49,762 bases of DNA, from contig JAIXZE010000446.1 of NCBI GenBank assembly GCA_027489875.1, forward strand, positions 1 to 49,762. Reading direction: 5' to 3'. How positions within the stretch are numbered: the stretch's first letter is position 1; each line of letters begins with the position of its first letter. The notes below the pieces were generated by a model. That model saw nothing but the letters and a program-made list of their open reading frames with translations, did not search any database and was not told where the DNA came from. Positions 40,461 to 49,649 of this stretch are shown piece by piece. The stretch comes from Verrucomicrobiales bacterium. GTDB lineage: Bacteria; Verrucomicrobiota; Verrucomicrobiia; Limisphaerales; UBA9464. The position numbers and the translations under genes were made by a program.

Positions 40461-42953
40461 TTACTTCGCCGCCACCGTCAATGCCGCCAACCGCCGTGCG
40501 ATGAACTCCCGCACCTTCGGAATCCGGCAGGCCTTCAACAACTCCACGGCAGCATCCGGATCCTCCACGACCACGCCCTCTGCCGCGTACCAATAGAGCA
40601 GTGGCAACTGGGCGTCCGTCGCGTCCTCCGCATGGGCCAGCAGTGCCGCGAGCGGTTCCTGCCGGACCTTCGCCGGGATCCGCTGCAACAGGCTCGCGAT
40701 GTAACGCCGCACCACCGGCGAGGCGTCCTCCCGGGCCATCGTCGCGAGGCCGCCCATCACGTTGCGCGCTCCCTCGCCCTCCCAACGTTCCGCCGGTGCG
40801 GCGGGCAATCCCTCACCCAACAGTTGCAGGGTCCACCCGCGCACCCACGCATCCTCATGCTGGAGGAAGGGCCCCGCCTCCCGGAGCGTGAGTGGCTGGG
40901 CCAGATGCATCGCCCACAACGCGCGCAATCGTGCCGGCGTCGTCGCGGCACCGGTCACCTGACCCGCCAACGTCGCCCGCTGGGACTCGCTGACGCCGCG
41001 TTCCTGCAACAACCGCCGCGCATGCCGGCTCATCCATTCATTCTTCGAGCCCACCAGCCCGATCAACCCGTCGACACTCTCCTTTGCGAGGTCCACCGAC
41101 GTCTTCTTCTGGCCGTTGTAGACGACCTTGTAGACGCGGCCGTTGGCACGGTCGTGACCGTCCATGTTGTTGTGATGGCATTGGTTCTTGTCGTACCAGT
41201 CGATGAAGTAGACCGAACCGTCCGGGTCATAGCGGAAGTTCAGCACCTGCGACCACCGGTCGTTGAAGTTGAGGAAGTCCGGCCCGTGATGTCCCACGTA
41301 GCCGGAGCCGCGGAACTCGGGAACGTCCATGTTGATCCGCTGGCCGTGGATGTTCCCCATGAAGAGGCTGCCACGGTACCGATCCGGCCATGACGTCCCG
41401 AGGTACACCATCATGCCCGCGTGCGCATGCCCGCCACCCGCCTGATCACTGCGGCCGTTCCCCGCGTGCGGGCCCTTGTTGCCGGCGTAGTGCAGGTGGT
41501 CGCCGGTCATCTTGATGTCCTCGTAGAAGTACGGAAACAGGGTCTTCGAACGCGCGCCGAACTTCTGCTGGTGGCGCTGGTTCCGGCGGATCTCATCCGC
41601 ACCGACGGCGTAATGCTCGCCGCCCTGGCGCTCGTATCGCCCGCCCTGCACCAGATGCCAGAGATGCGGGATGACGCACATCTCCGCCCACAGCTGGCCG
41701 TGTTCATCGAAGTCGATGCCCCACGGGTTGCTGCCGCCCTCGGAGAAGACCTCGAAGGTGTGGCGCACCGGATGATACCGCCACGCGGCACAGTCCACCC
41801 ACTGCCGATCGTTCGGTCCCGCCCCCGGCTTGCCCACCCACGACGGACAGAACACCCCATGACACCCGTACAGCCATCCGTCCGGTCCCCAGTTGAACGT
41901 GTTCAGCGTCTCGTGCGTGTCCGCTGCGAAATCCCAGCCGTCCAACAACACCTTCGGTTCGCCCGCCGGCTTAGGGTTGTCCCAGTCGGACACTGGAACG
42001 AAGAGCAGGTTCGGAGCGGCCCCGATCCACACGCCGCCGAACCCGACCTCCAGTCCGGACACCAGGTTCAGCCCTTCCATGAACACCGTCCGCTTGTCGA
42101 ACCGATGATCCCCGTCGGTGTCCTCGAACACCAGGATGCGGTCGATGCCCTGGCCTTCGGGACGTCGCCGCGGGTAGCAATAACCTTCGGCAATCCACAG
42201 ACGCCCGCGGTCGTCGTCGCAGAACGCGATGGGCTGCTTCACGTCGGGTTCCGCGGCGAAGACGTGCATCCGGAAACCCGGCGGCAAGGTGGCCTTCTCC
42301 GCTGCTTCGGCTGCCGTCAGGCCGGCAAACGGAACGTCGTCGGCCGGGGGCGGCGCGGCCTGCTGGACCGCGGCCAGCGGCACGGACCCTTCGAGCGTGG
42401 GCTTCGCGGAATACAGGACGAACCCGTCGAAGTTGATGTGGCCCCAATGCCCCATCTGTTGATCGACCACGCGCAGGAAGACCTCCTTCCCCACATGCAG
42501 CGACAGATCCGCCACGACCACCCGCAGTGTTTCACTCTCGTTGCCGCTGGCCTGGAAGATCGGCTTCTGCGTGCCCACATCGATCAACTCCACCCGCGTG
42601 GTCGGCCAGTTTCCGCCCGCCACCCGGAAGCTTGCCCACCCATGCGTCAGCTTGAACGTCTCGCTCGTCAGCACCCCGCGACGGTCGTCGCCGTACTTCT
42701 CGAAGCCACCGATCCAGTATTGCCCCTCGTGCGCCGACTTCATGTCCGGACGCCGCACGGCGACGACATCACCCCGGACGGGCTGGCCCTCGAACGCGTC
42801 TCCCTCCGTCTTCCAGTCGCGCAGATCCCCCGTCTCGAAGTCCAGATTCAGGACATGACCATCCCGGCCCACGGGCCGCACGGGATCCGCGTGCGCAGCT
42901 CCGTTGAGAGCGAGGGTGATCGCGACCAATCCCAATACGAATGGCGAACTCAT
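40461..42953 (-). CDS. PVC-type membrane-bound dehydrogenase (propeller plus HEAT)
   Basis: About 830 residues starting MSSPFVLGLVAITLALNGAAHA (GGGGA 7 bases upstream); the signal peptide sends it out of the cytoplasm. Residues ~35-190 form a jelly-roll carbohydrate-binding-like domain (LNLDFETGDLRDWKTEG, THGWASFRVAGGNWPTTRVEL). From about 215 the PVC dehydrogenase propeller begins: LPPGFRMHVFAAEPDVKQPIAFCDDDRGRLWIAEGY in pieces, RILVFEDTDGDHRFDK, NWGPDGWLYGCHGVF and YDPDGSVYFIDWYDKNQCHHNNMDGHDRANGRVYKV. Short HEAT-like repeats end the protein. The family is linked to glycan or sugar oxidation in PVC bacteria, but substrates are unproven. The cytochrome-like protein lies 36 bases downstream in the same operon. 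Confidence 0.93.
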   Translation of the reverse strand: MSSPFVLGLVAITLALNGAAHADPVRPVGRDGHVLNLDFETGDLRDWKTEGDAFEGQPVRGDVVAVRRPDMKSAHEGQYWIGGFEKYGDDRRGVLTSETFKLTHGWASFRVAGGNWPTTRVELIDVGTQKPIFQASGNESETLRVVVADLSLHVGKEVFLRVVDQQMGHWGHINFDGFVLYSAKPTLEGSVPLAAVQQAAPPPADDVPFAGLTAAEAAEKATLPPGFRMHVFAAEPDVKQPIAFCDDDRGRLWIAEGYCYPRRRPEGQGIDRILVFEDTDGDHRFDKRTVFMEGLNLVSGLEVGFGGVWIGAAPNLLFVPVSDWDNPKPAGEPKVLLDGWDFAADTHETLNTFNWGPDGWLYGCHGVFCPSWVGKPGAGPNDRQWVDCAAWRYHPVRHTFEVFSEGGSNPWGIDFDEHGQLWAEMCVIPHLWHLVQGGRYERQGGEHYAVGADEIRRNQRHQQKFGARSKTLFPYFYEDIKMTGDHLHYAGNKGPHAGNGRSDQAGGGHAHAGMMVYLGTSWPDRYRGSLFMGNIHGQRINMDVPEFRGSGYVGHHGPDFLNFNDRWSQVLNFRYDPDGSVYFIDWYDKNQCHHNNMDGHDRANGRVYKVVYNGQKKTSVDLAKESVDGLIGLVGSKNEWMSRHARRLLQERGVSESQRATLAGQVTGAATTPARLRALWAMHLAQPLTLREAGPFLQHEDAWVRGWTLQLLGEGLPAAPAERWEGEGARNVMGGLATMAREDASPVVRRYIASLLQRIPAKVRQEPLAALLAHAEDATDAQLPLLYWYAAEGVVVEDPDAAVELLKACRIPKVREFIARRLAALTVAAK

Positions 42954-43028
42954 GGCGTGTCCCCACATGCTGCCCCCGAACCACGCTTTCACGGAAGCCC
43001 CGATTCGGGGAGGAGTCGGATGTTTATC

Positions 43029-44267
43029 CTAATTGTTCTCCGGGTCGTCCTGCGGTGCCGGCCGCGGCCGGGGAGGCGGCGGCGGATAGATCCACTCGTC
43101 CAATCCAAGATCCCGAAGCGCCCAGTTCATGTCACCCGTCGTGCCCGCGCTCAGGTTCATCCGATCGAAGTCGCGCACCCAGTTTTTCACCAATTGGACC
43201 AACCGCGGACGAAGCTCCAGATCCACCGCGGCTTCGCGCGGGGTCTGGCCGCGAAGCGCCGGCACCGGCTCGTTCATCCAGGCCCGCAAGAGGTCCATGC
43301 GGATACCCAGTTCCAGCCCCCCTGTCTCGACCATCGCCTTGCCCCCCCGAACACTCACCGTTCTGAGGACTGGCGGATGTTCGAGCAATCGGGGAGGAAC
43401 CTTGGCCTGCAGATCCGGATCCAGCGGCGGAAGCTTGGGCAACATCGACGCGCGCGGACGAGTATCCATGCTTTCCAGCCCGATCCGACGCCGGACCTGG
43501 TTGGCCGCGTCCAGGCTCTCCTTGACCCTCAGGAAGCCATCGAGCATCCAACGCCTCCGTTCGGCCACCGACTTCGGGCAACCGAGGTGATCGAGGAGGA
43601 TCTCCAGGACCTCCGCGGGGCCCAGATCATGGATGGGATCCACTTCGAACATGCCCCCGTGCAGCAACCGGCAATGCGGGAGGTCATAGGTCCAGACCAG
43701 CCAGGTGGAAAACCTCGGAGCAAAGCTGGCCAGGGACCGGTCCAGCAACAGGAACTCTTCCGCCTCCGGCTCCAACAGGTCGACGGCGATCATCTGCTCG
43801 GCGTCCACGATCTGGCGGACCTCGATGAGGCTGGGCCGCAAACCGGCACGCCGCTGGAGAAACACGCGATGGTCATTCCTCAGACCGGGAAACCCCTGCT
43901 TCTCCCAACGCTCGAAGAAGGAGAGACCGTCGGCATCCGGACGGAAATGGAACCAATCCATCACCAGCATCCCCGCGCGATCCTGCCTCCCGGTCTCCTG
44001 GAGGGATCGCAACTCGCGCGCGATCTGGGCCGCCATCACCGGTTGGGTCGCAAAGTACTCGAACATCAACCGGTCGCTCTTCTCGGCGACTTCCAGCAAC
44101 CGGTTGTAGTTCGAGGGCGAAAACGTGTTGTGCGGACAGTCCTCAGGGCAGGCGTACCGGCTGTGCCGCGATTCGGCGCATTCCGCCGCCGCGATCTGTT
44201 TTCCGACGGCGGGGCAATCCCGCGTGTTCTTGGAGGTGCTCACGATGTCTGCCCGACATCGTCCCAC
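43029..44267 (-). CDS. Hypothetical protein with an N-terminal cysteine cluster
   Basis: 412 residues from a GTG at 44267; a GTG at 44240 (MSTSKNTRDCPAVG) may be the real start. The first part holds C18, C30, C40 and C44 (spacing 11, 9, 3) in DCPAVGKQIAAAECAESRHSRYACPEDCPHN, given here as motif pieces, and would suit one zinc. A long helical middle follows (EVAEKSDRLMFEYF, RRRWMLDGFLRVKESLDAAN). Near the C-terminus WMNEPVPALRGQTPREAAVD resembles the toxin-binding domain of MbcA/ParS/Xre antitoxins and related regions. There is no signal peptide or membrane segment. I do not recognise the family with a function. It ends in a Pro/Arg-rich tail. Confidence 0.82.
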   Translation of the reverse strand: MGRCRADIVSTSKNTRDCPAVGKQIAAAECAESRHSRYACPEDCPHNTFSPSNYNRLLEVAEKSDRLMFEYFATQPVMAAQIARELRSLQETGRQDRAGMLVMDWFHFRPDADGLSFFERWEKQGFPGLRNDHRVFLQRRAGLRPSLIEVRQIVDAEQMIAVDLLEPEAEEFLLLDRSLASFAPRFSTWLVWTYDLPHCRLLHGGMFEVDPIHDLGPAEVLEILLDHLGCPKSVAERRRWMLDGFLRVKESLDAANQVRRRIGLESMDTRPRASMLPKLPPLDPDLQAKVPPRLLEHPPVLRTVSVRGGKAMVETGGLELGIRMDLLRAWMNEPVPALRGQTPREAAVDLELRPRLVQLVKNWVRDFDRMNLSAGTTGDMNWALRDLGLDEWIYPPPPPRPRPAPQDDPENN

Positions 44268-44300
44268 CCATAGCCCGCACGCAAAGCCGAAACTCTAGAT

Positions 44301-44642
44301 TCAGCGTGAACCCGACCAGATGCGCGCCTCGCTCTCCGTGATGCGGGCATCGTGGTTGGTGTCGCATTCACGCACCGCCTGGTTGAATCCGTGGTTGGGT
44401 CCGGTCACCACCTTGTGCTCGTTGCTGAAGACGATCGGCAGCGAAACCTTGGTGTTGCTCTCCTCCCGGTTCAGCCGCGCAGGTCGCTTGCTCAGGGTCT
44501 CGTAGAAGATGCGCCCGGCCGTCTCGTTCTCGAACTCCACCACCGTCCGACTTTCATCCCGCACCTCCGTCTGCGACGTGTGGATGCATCCGGGGCCCAG
44601 GGTGGCGATGACCAACAAAACAGGAACAATCTTTGCGTTCAC
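44301..44642 (-). CDS. Small lipoprotein with a C-terminal EF-hand-like loop
   Basis: 113 residues. The N-terminus KIVPVLLVIATLGPGC ends in a lipobox, so the protein is predicted to be lipid-anchored. The middle is polar (EFENETAGRIFYETLSKRPARL). The C-terminus contains DTNHDARITESEA, an EF-hand-type loop (D, N, D, then I and E at positions 1, 3, 5, 8 and 12), suggesting calcium binding. It lies 33 bases before the cysteine-cluster gene on the same strand and may be co-transcribed. Function unknown. Confidence 0.8.
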   Translation of the reverse strand: MNAKIVPVLLVIATLGPGCIHTSQTEVRDESRTVVEFENETAGRIFYETLSKRPARLNREESNTKVSLPIVFSNEHKVVTGPNHGFNQAVRECDTNHDARITESEARIWSGSR

Positions 44643-44792
44643 GCCTGCCTAGACACAGAACCCTCCCGCCAGTTTCAAACGATCTTTGCGCACCCTCGGA
44701 AGAGGGGCATGCCCAGGACACCCCACGCCGCCACGCCCACGCCCCAACGGGTCGCCGCCCCACACACATCCCGATCCCACCCACTGCCCCCC

Positions 44793-44880
44793 CTTCGCGT
44801 CTTCGAGCCTCCGCGTGAACCTTACTGGCCTCATTCAGAGGAGGAACGGACGGCCGCAAGAATCGCAAGGAGACGCAAAA
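44793..44880 (+). repeat. Direct repeat module M1, left copy
   Basis: 88 bases beginning CTTCGCGTCTTCGAGCCTCC, including GGCCTCATTCAGAGGAGGA and ending GAGACGCAAA. The right copy of equal length is at 49330-49417, same orientation, roughly 85 percent identical by eye. Confidence 0.85.
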
Positions 44881-45408
44881 GAAACCAACCGTTCGCGGTC
44901 CCGTCCCCCCCCACCGCGTCTCCGCGTCTCTGCTCGAGACAAGTCCCTTTCCGCCTGAAGCCCGACACTTGGTTCTCGCGCAGAGGCGCTGGGGCGCAGT
45001 AGGAGCGAAACGCATCATCGCTGCCTTCTTCGAGGCTTTGCGGCTTCGCGGCTTTGCTCACCTTTTCCGTCCAGAAAAGGGAACGGAGGGGAAAAGCCGC
45101 CAAGCCTCAAAGCCGCAAAGGAGGGAACGGATCCGGGCGAATCGAAACGTTCCGAAAGAGGCCACGCCGCAATCGGGAACAGGGTCTGCCGCAAGAAGAC
45201 ATAAAAGGACGCTCTTCCTGTCCGACGAAGCCACCCTCCTCGAACCCTCCCCAGGTCGGCAGCCCCCCTTCACGATTGCCATGGCACGCCCGTGCCACCC
45301 CATCCCAAACCTGCCGCCATAATGCCAGTCGGCGATGCGACTCACCCGCGCTCGCCGGGGTGCAAGGCGGGAGTTTGGCGTCGTCGGGTTCTTGCCCTGC
45401 CAACGCCA

Positions 45409-45537
45409 GCTCGGACCGAAGAGACGAAAACGGGTCCAGTTCACGACACGAAGCCACAAGCCAGACCCGTCGATTCGCAGCGCCATTGGTCGCGCCAACG
45501 ATTCGTCAAATGGACAGATCTGCCCCGATTGCCCCCA
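45409..45537 (+). repeat. Direct repeat module M2, left copy
   Basis: 129 bases from GCTCGGACCGAAGAG to the GTCAAATGGACAGATCTG block. The right copy is at 49451-49578 (128 bases), same orientation, roughly 80 percent identical. The end AAATGGACAGATCTGMCCC suggests a transposon-associated sequence, but no transposase is present. Confidence 0.88.
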
Positions 45538-45583
45538 CTTTCAATGCATCCAGTCAGCTGTTCGATTCGTTTCGTCATCCAGA

Positions 45584-48535
45584 ATGACTCTGTCGCTACT
45601 TCTGGCTTTGGCCATCGTGGCCACACCCGCCACCCATGACTCCTTTGGCCTGACGCATGAGGAACCCCCACCCATCGCCAGTCCGCAAACAAGTCCAGGC
45701 CCGCTGACAGAACCCCCGCCGCGGGTCACGGCACCCCTGTCGCCATTGGAGCAGACCAACGGACCTTCCACAGGAATCTTCATGGAGGACGTCCCGCCCA
45801 ACCCAGCCCCTGCCACGAATCTTCCAGACCCCATGGCTGCGGTGGATGACGTGTTCACCCACAGGGCCAACACAATCCTCCATGTGGTGCCTCCGGGAGT
45901 CCTGCTCAACGATGCCTCCCTGGATGGTGGGCCAGCGAGGGCGGTCCTCTTCCGTCCGCCAATCCACGGGGAAGTGGATCTGGCTTCAAACGGAGGGCTT
46001 TCCTATCACCCGCCCACGAACTTCATCGGTGAGGACTCCTTCCAATACGTGATCACCTCCGCAGGCAGGACGTCGCCGCCAGCGTCCGTGCGGATCCTCG
46101 TGGACCGTCGGAATCCAGAGGCTCGCCCGGAGCGCTATTCCATCCCGGCGGGTTCGCACTTCAGACTCAATGGCCCGGGCGTGCTGGCCAATGACTCCTC
46201 GTTCGAAGGCGCACGGTTGTCAGCGGAGTGGATTCCAGTCCCCATCGATGGTCTCGAACTTGGATCGGACGGCAGCATCGTGTTCTCGCCGCCCACGGAC
46301 TTCGTGGGTCAGGTGCACCTGGCCTACCAACCTGCGGATGAGTTCGTGGTCGGCGATCCCATCGTGGTCACCATTGACGTGCACGAGGGAAACCTGCCCC
46401 CGCAGGCGATCGAAGAGGAGTATGCGCTCGTGCCAGGAATGATGGAGCTGGAGGTCGATCCAGCATCCGGCGTTCTGGTGAATGATCTGGATCCAGACAA
46501 CGATTCCCTGCGTGCGGAACTCGTTTCCGGTCCCCACCATGGCAAGCTGGAGCTGCGGTCGGACGGAGCGTTCGTCTACCGGCCATACACCGGATCTCCA
46601 GGGGAGGATTCCTTCCAGTATCGATGCGTCGACGGGCTGGCGGCATCCGAAGCCGCCACCGTGCGAATTCGATATTCGAACCGCCCGCCCGAAGCCGAGG
46701 CCGACACGTTCGAGATGGAGCCGGCAGAGACACTTGAACTGCCAGCACCGGGGATATTGGACAACGACTCGGATCCAGACGGACTCCAACCGGTGGCCCG
46801 CTTGATCCAGGGGCCGGCCCACGGAGAATTGTCACTCCGGCCAGACGGAGGATTCCGCTATGTGCCCGACCCCGGATTTGAGGGCGAGGATGGCTTCCAT
46901 TATGTCGCTTCCGATGGAGTCGCGGAAAGCCCATCCACATGGGTTCGAATCCATGTGCAGCCAGAGTCGACCAAAGCCAAGCCGGAGCCCGCCTTTCAAC
47001 CGGAGGCCAAGACCGTTCCTACCAAGGACCCAACCTTGCCCGGAGAATCGCGGCCGGCAGCCACGCCGGTTTATGTCGAACACACGCGGCGGGGCACATT
47101 CAAACGGTGGCAGAATGACGAAGCACCCGTGAAACCCTCTCTTTGGGTTGTCAGGCGGGGATCAAGACTGTCGGTCTCCGTGACGCTCACCACGATCGGC
47201 AGTGGTGTGCAATTTCCCGTCGACACCCCACTTCTGGTCCGTTGCCGGCTGGTTCAGGGTGATCCGGAAAAGCCGATGGGAATTGTCCTCGGGGGTTCGG
47301 ATGGAGCGACATTATCCGTGGACAAATCCCGGTACCGCGCCACGCAGACGGAGTTGACGGCGGATAACACGCTGCCGGACCGAGTCGACCTGTACGATCG
47401 CGTCACGCTGGTGTGGGAGTTCAAGGAAGGCAGTGGTCCGTGGCATGCGGTGGGGCGGAGCCACTATCGGATCGCAACCGTGCTCGACGAACCGATCGGC
47501 CGGTACCGGCAGGCCGCTGTCATCTACGGATGCGAGTCCGGACGCGGTGCCACGGACGAGGCAGGATTCATCAAGGGCCTCAAACAACGTCTGGTGGACC
47601 GATCCCGGCCAGCGAAGAATGCGCACGGGAAAGTCCTCGGGTATTATGAGAACTGGCAGACCCAGGCCCGGACATCCAAAGCCCTGCTGGAGGGCGGCGA
47701 CGGTCAATGCGGGGCCTGGGGACAGTTCCTGGTGGACACCTTGAGGGCACAGGGCATCACGAAAGGGGAATTTGTTCTGGTTGTGCCTACCAGGCAGGGC
47801 GATGGATTCCTGGTGAACAACTGGTCTCCCGTGCCGAATTGGCCGGAAGGTTCGGCGAACCTGATCACCTTCACCACGGACACCCCCAATGCCCATGGGC
47901 CAGTATCGGAGCACTATCCGCCCTTCGACAACCGTGGTTATACCTGGGGCAAACAGCCCTTCAGGGACGAACCCGGACTCCCCGGGCAGTCCACGAAGAA
48001 TCCGGTTGGAGCCTTCAACAATCACGTGGTGGTCAAATACGGATCCGAATTCTTCGATCCAAGCTACGGTGCCGTCTACACATCGCTGCACCAGATGTCG
48101 ACCAACGCGATCTACGCGTTCTATACACCAAAGCGGGAGAAGAACCGGATCACCTGGACCGTCCGCACCAATGATGGCGCCCAGGGCACTCTCCGGCTTT
48201 CAAGGCTCCTGGAGTTCCGATCCGAGGTCCGCAGTGCCAGCGTAGGCGTTCCCCAGAGGGACCCGGTTGTGGTTTCGGCAGCCAGGATTGGAAGCGGGCC
48301 AATGCCACGGGTCGTCATCTGCCTCCAGTTGATCGACCCGACCGGGAACGCCCAACTGAAGGGGCGCGACGGAGTCCTGCGTGCCACAACAGACGAACGG
48401 GGTCTGGCCACTTTTCAAGGGGTCACGGTCACCGCATCAGGCGAGGGACTTCAATTGGAAGCGTATCCAGAGAATGAGGAACTGGAACTGCCGCGGATCC
48501 GCGGAACGCCCTTCAATGCCACCGTTCCGAAGTAG
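45584..48535 (+). CDS. Secreted cadherin/Ig-like repeat protein with transglutaminase-like domain
   Basis: 983 residues from ATG 45584 (MTLSLLLALAIVATPATHD), a signal peptide. A Pro-rich linker follows. From about residue 84 to 460 there are four cadherin/Ig-like repeats, each ending in a V/A-x-LxNDxxxD-type turn (PGVLLNDASLDGG, PGVLANDSSFEGA, SGVLVNDLDPDND, PGILDNDSDPDGL) and GEDSFQY or similar. After another beta-rich region the last third has LEGGDGQCGAWGQFLVDTLRA with C709, FNNHVVVKYG with H814 and FFDPSYG with D825. This Cys-His-Asp order fits a transglutaminase/papain-like fold. A C-terminal Ig-like domain (residues ~890-983) closes it. Third codon positions look less GC-rich than in neighbours, which may mean a different history. 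Protein cross-linking or peptide hydrolysis at the surface is inferred. Confidence 0.87.
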   Translation: MTLSLLLALAIVATPATHDSFGLTHEEPPPIASPQTSPGPLTEPPPRVTAPLSPLEQTNGPSTGIFMEDVPPNPAPATNLPDPMAAVDDVFTHRANTILHVVPPGVLLNDASLDGGPARAVLFRPPIHGEVDLASNGGLSYHPPTNFIGEDSFQYVITSAGRTSPPASVRILVDRRNPEARPERYSIPAGSHFRLNGPGVLANDSSFEGARLSAEWIPVPIDGLELGSDGSIVFSPPTDFVGQVHLAYQPADEFVVGDPIVVTIDVHEGNLPPQAIEEEYALVPGMMELEVDPASGVLVNDLDPDNDSLRAELVSGPHHGKLELRSDGAFVYRPYTGSPGEDSFQYRCVDGLAASEAATVRIRYSNRPPEAEADTFEMEPAETLELPAPGILDNDSDPDGLQPVARLIQGPAHGELSLRPDGGFRYVPDPGFEGEDGFHYVASDGVAESPSTWVRIHVQPESTKAKPEPAFQPEAKTVPTKDPTLPGESRPAATPVYVEHTRRGTFKRWQNDEAPVKPSLWVVRRGSRLSVSVTLTTIGSGVQFPVDTPLLVRCRLVQGDPEKPMGIVLGGSDGATLSVDKSRYRATQTELTADNTLPDRVDLYDRVTLVWEFKEGSGPWHAVGRSHYRIATVLDEPIGRYRQAAVIYGCESGRGATDEAGFIKGLKQRLVDRSRPAKNAHGKVLGYYENWQTQARTSKALLEGGDGQCGAWGQFLVDTLRAQGITKGEFVLVVPTRQGDGFLVNNWSPVPNWPEGSANLITFTTDTPNAHGPVSEHYPPFDNRGYTWGKQPFRDEPGLPGQSTKNPVGAFNNHVVVKYGSEFFDPSYGAVYTSLHQMSTNAIYAFYTPKREKNRITWTVRTNDGAQGTLRLSRLLEFRSEVRSASVGVPQRDPVVVSAARIGSGPMPRVVICLQLIDPTGNAQLKGRDGVLRATTDERGLATFQGVTVTASGEGLQLEAYPENEELELPRIRGTPFNATVPK

Positions 48536-48568
48536 AATCCATAGGGTCCAGGGCAAGCCCACGCACCC

Positions 48569-48640
48569 GGGCGCATCTTGACACTGCCCCCGTCAGGAAC
48601 GGGGTGGCGACGTCCTCGTCGCCTTGGGAAAGGGTCTCGG
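48569..48640. repeat. Palindromic element, left part only
   Basis: GGGCGCATCTTGACACTGCC outer arm followed by ACGGGGTGGCGACGTCCTCG and CTTGGGAAAGG; the right half is missing or diverged. It starts 34 bases after the transglutaminase-like gene. Confidence 0.78.
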
Positions 48641-48782
48641 CATGGTTCCTGAACCAGGAGGCAAAATCAGAATCCAAGACACACACGGGGATGTGTTCGC
48701 GGACTGGAACCCGGATTCGGAGAGACCGAAGCGCAGGATGCGAGTCTCAACGCCGCAATCCGATAGATGCCGGGCACCGACA

Positions 48783-49075
48783 CCCCCCCTCACGATTGCC
48801 ATGGCACGCCGCTGCCGCCCCACCAAGGCGGACAGCTCCGCTCCAGCGCTACGCCCCAACGGGGCACACCAAGGTAGCCCAGGGCAACGCCCTGGGTCGC
48901 CGCGCCCCACGCCAAGCCGAGCCCTGAAAGGGCGACCTACCCCACACACCAAAACCCACACACGCCACCCGAAAACCCACGATACTGACCCGCCCTTTCA
49001 GGGCTTTTCCTCATTCCAACCCCCATCCCCGGGGCGATGCCCCGGGCTGCCTTGGGTCGCCCCGTTGGGGCTGCG
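48783..49075. repeat. Module M3 plus multi-hairpin cluster
   Basis: M3 (48783-48820, CACGATTGCCATGGCACGCC) is shared with 45263-45300. The cluster follows: CCCCAACGGGGC, CAGGGCAACGCCCTG, GCCCTGAAAGGGC, its inverted form GCCCTTTCAGGGC, CCCGGGGCGATGCCCCGGG and GCCCCGTTGGGGC, in the same order as at 4195-4420. The remaining bases to 49329 hold no gene that I can support. Confidence 0.82.
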
Positions 49076-49329
49076 GGAGCAGATGACACGAATCTCCTGC
49101 CAAGACCGTCCTCGGATGGATTCCGCCGTCGACACCATCTCCTGCCAACCGGGCCGTACTTGCCGGGCCGCTGCGCCATCTCCGGATGAATCCGCCGCTT
49201 ACCGTTCGCTCGTTTTCACGACGTAACCCCGACCTGAACTGATTCCTCACGCCCGCTGCGCTCAAGACGCAAAGACGCCAAGACAGCCAGCGAATGACAT
49301 GCACAGTTGGTCCCTCCCCCCCTAGGTGT

Positions 49330-49417
49330 CTTTGCGTCTTTGAGGCTCCGCGTGAGACTTACGGGCCTCATTCAGAGGAGGAGCGGCCGGCCGCAGGAAT
49401 CGCACGAGGACGCAAAG
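49330..49417 (+). repeat. Direct repeat module M1, right copy
   Basis: 88 bases beginning CTTTGCGTCTTTGAGGCTCC and including GGCCTCATTCAGAGGAGGA. Partner of 44793-44880. Confidence 0.85.
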
Positions 49418-49450
49418 GTGCGCTGTTCCCCACATCTCCGCCCAGTAGCC

Positions 49451-49578
49451 GCTCGGACCCAAGAGGGGAAGTCGTGTCCAGGTCACGACGCGATGCCACA
49501 GGCCAGACCCATCGATTCAAAGCGTTCTTGGTCCCGCCAACGATTTGTCAAATGGACAGATCTGACCCCATTGCCCCA
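49451..49578 (+). repeat. Direct repeat module M2, right copy
   Basis: 128 bases from GCTCGGACCCAAGAG to GTCAAATGGACAGATCTGAC. Partner of 45409-45537, lying only 33 bases after M1, whereas the left pair is separated by more than 500 bases. Confidence 0.88.
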
Positions 49579-49649
49579 CAGCATAACACCCTTTCCGGTG
49601 ACGGTCGGTTCTTCGCGTGAGGCAAAGAAGGGAAGGGAAACGGCTCACG

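Larger units (their letters stand above)
44643..45583. other. 941-base repeat-rich gap upstream of the transglutaminase-like gene
   Basis: No gene is supported here. The gap holds repeat module M1 (44793-44880), an imperfect inverted repeat built on CTTTGCGGCTT and CCGCAAAG (about 45036-45125), module M3 (45263-45300, ACGATTGCCATGGCACGCC) and module M2 (45409-45537). The promoter of the 45584 gene should lie between M2 and the ATG or within M2. Confidence 0.75.

Noticed and set aside
41421-44273. Very long plus-strand open frame (950 codons) opposite the PVC dehydrogenase and cysteine-cluster genes
   Set aside because: It is the antisense shadow of GC-rich genes: composition is Arg/His/Pro-rich and no domain is recognisable, whereas the minus-strand frames have clear family motifs.
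45409-45537. M2 module as a remnant of a REP-associated transposase (RAYT) element
   Set aside because: The AAATGGACAGATCTGACCCC end is suggestive, but no transposase remnant can be read, so I report it only as a repeat.
45335-45583. N-terminal extension of the transglutaminase-like protein
   Set aside because: These codons lie mostly in repeat module M2; a good signal peptide starts at 45584.
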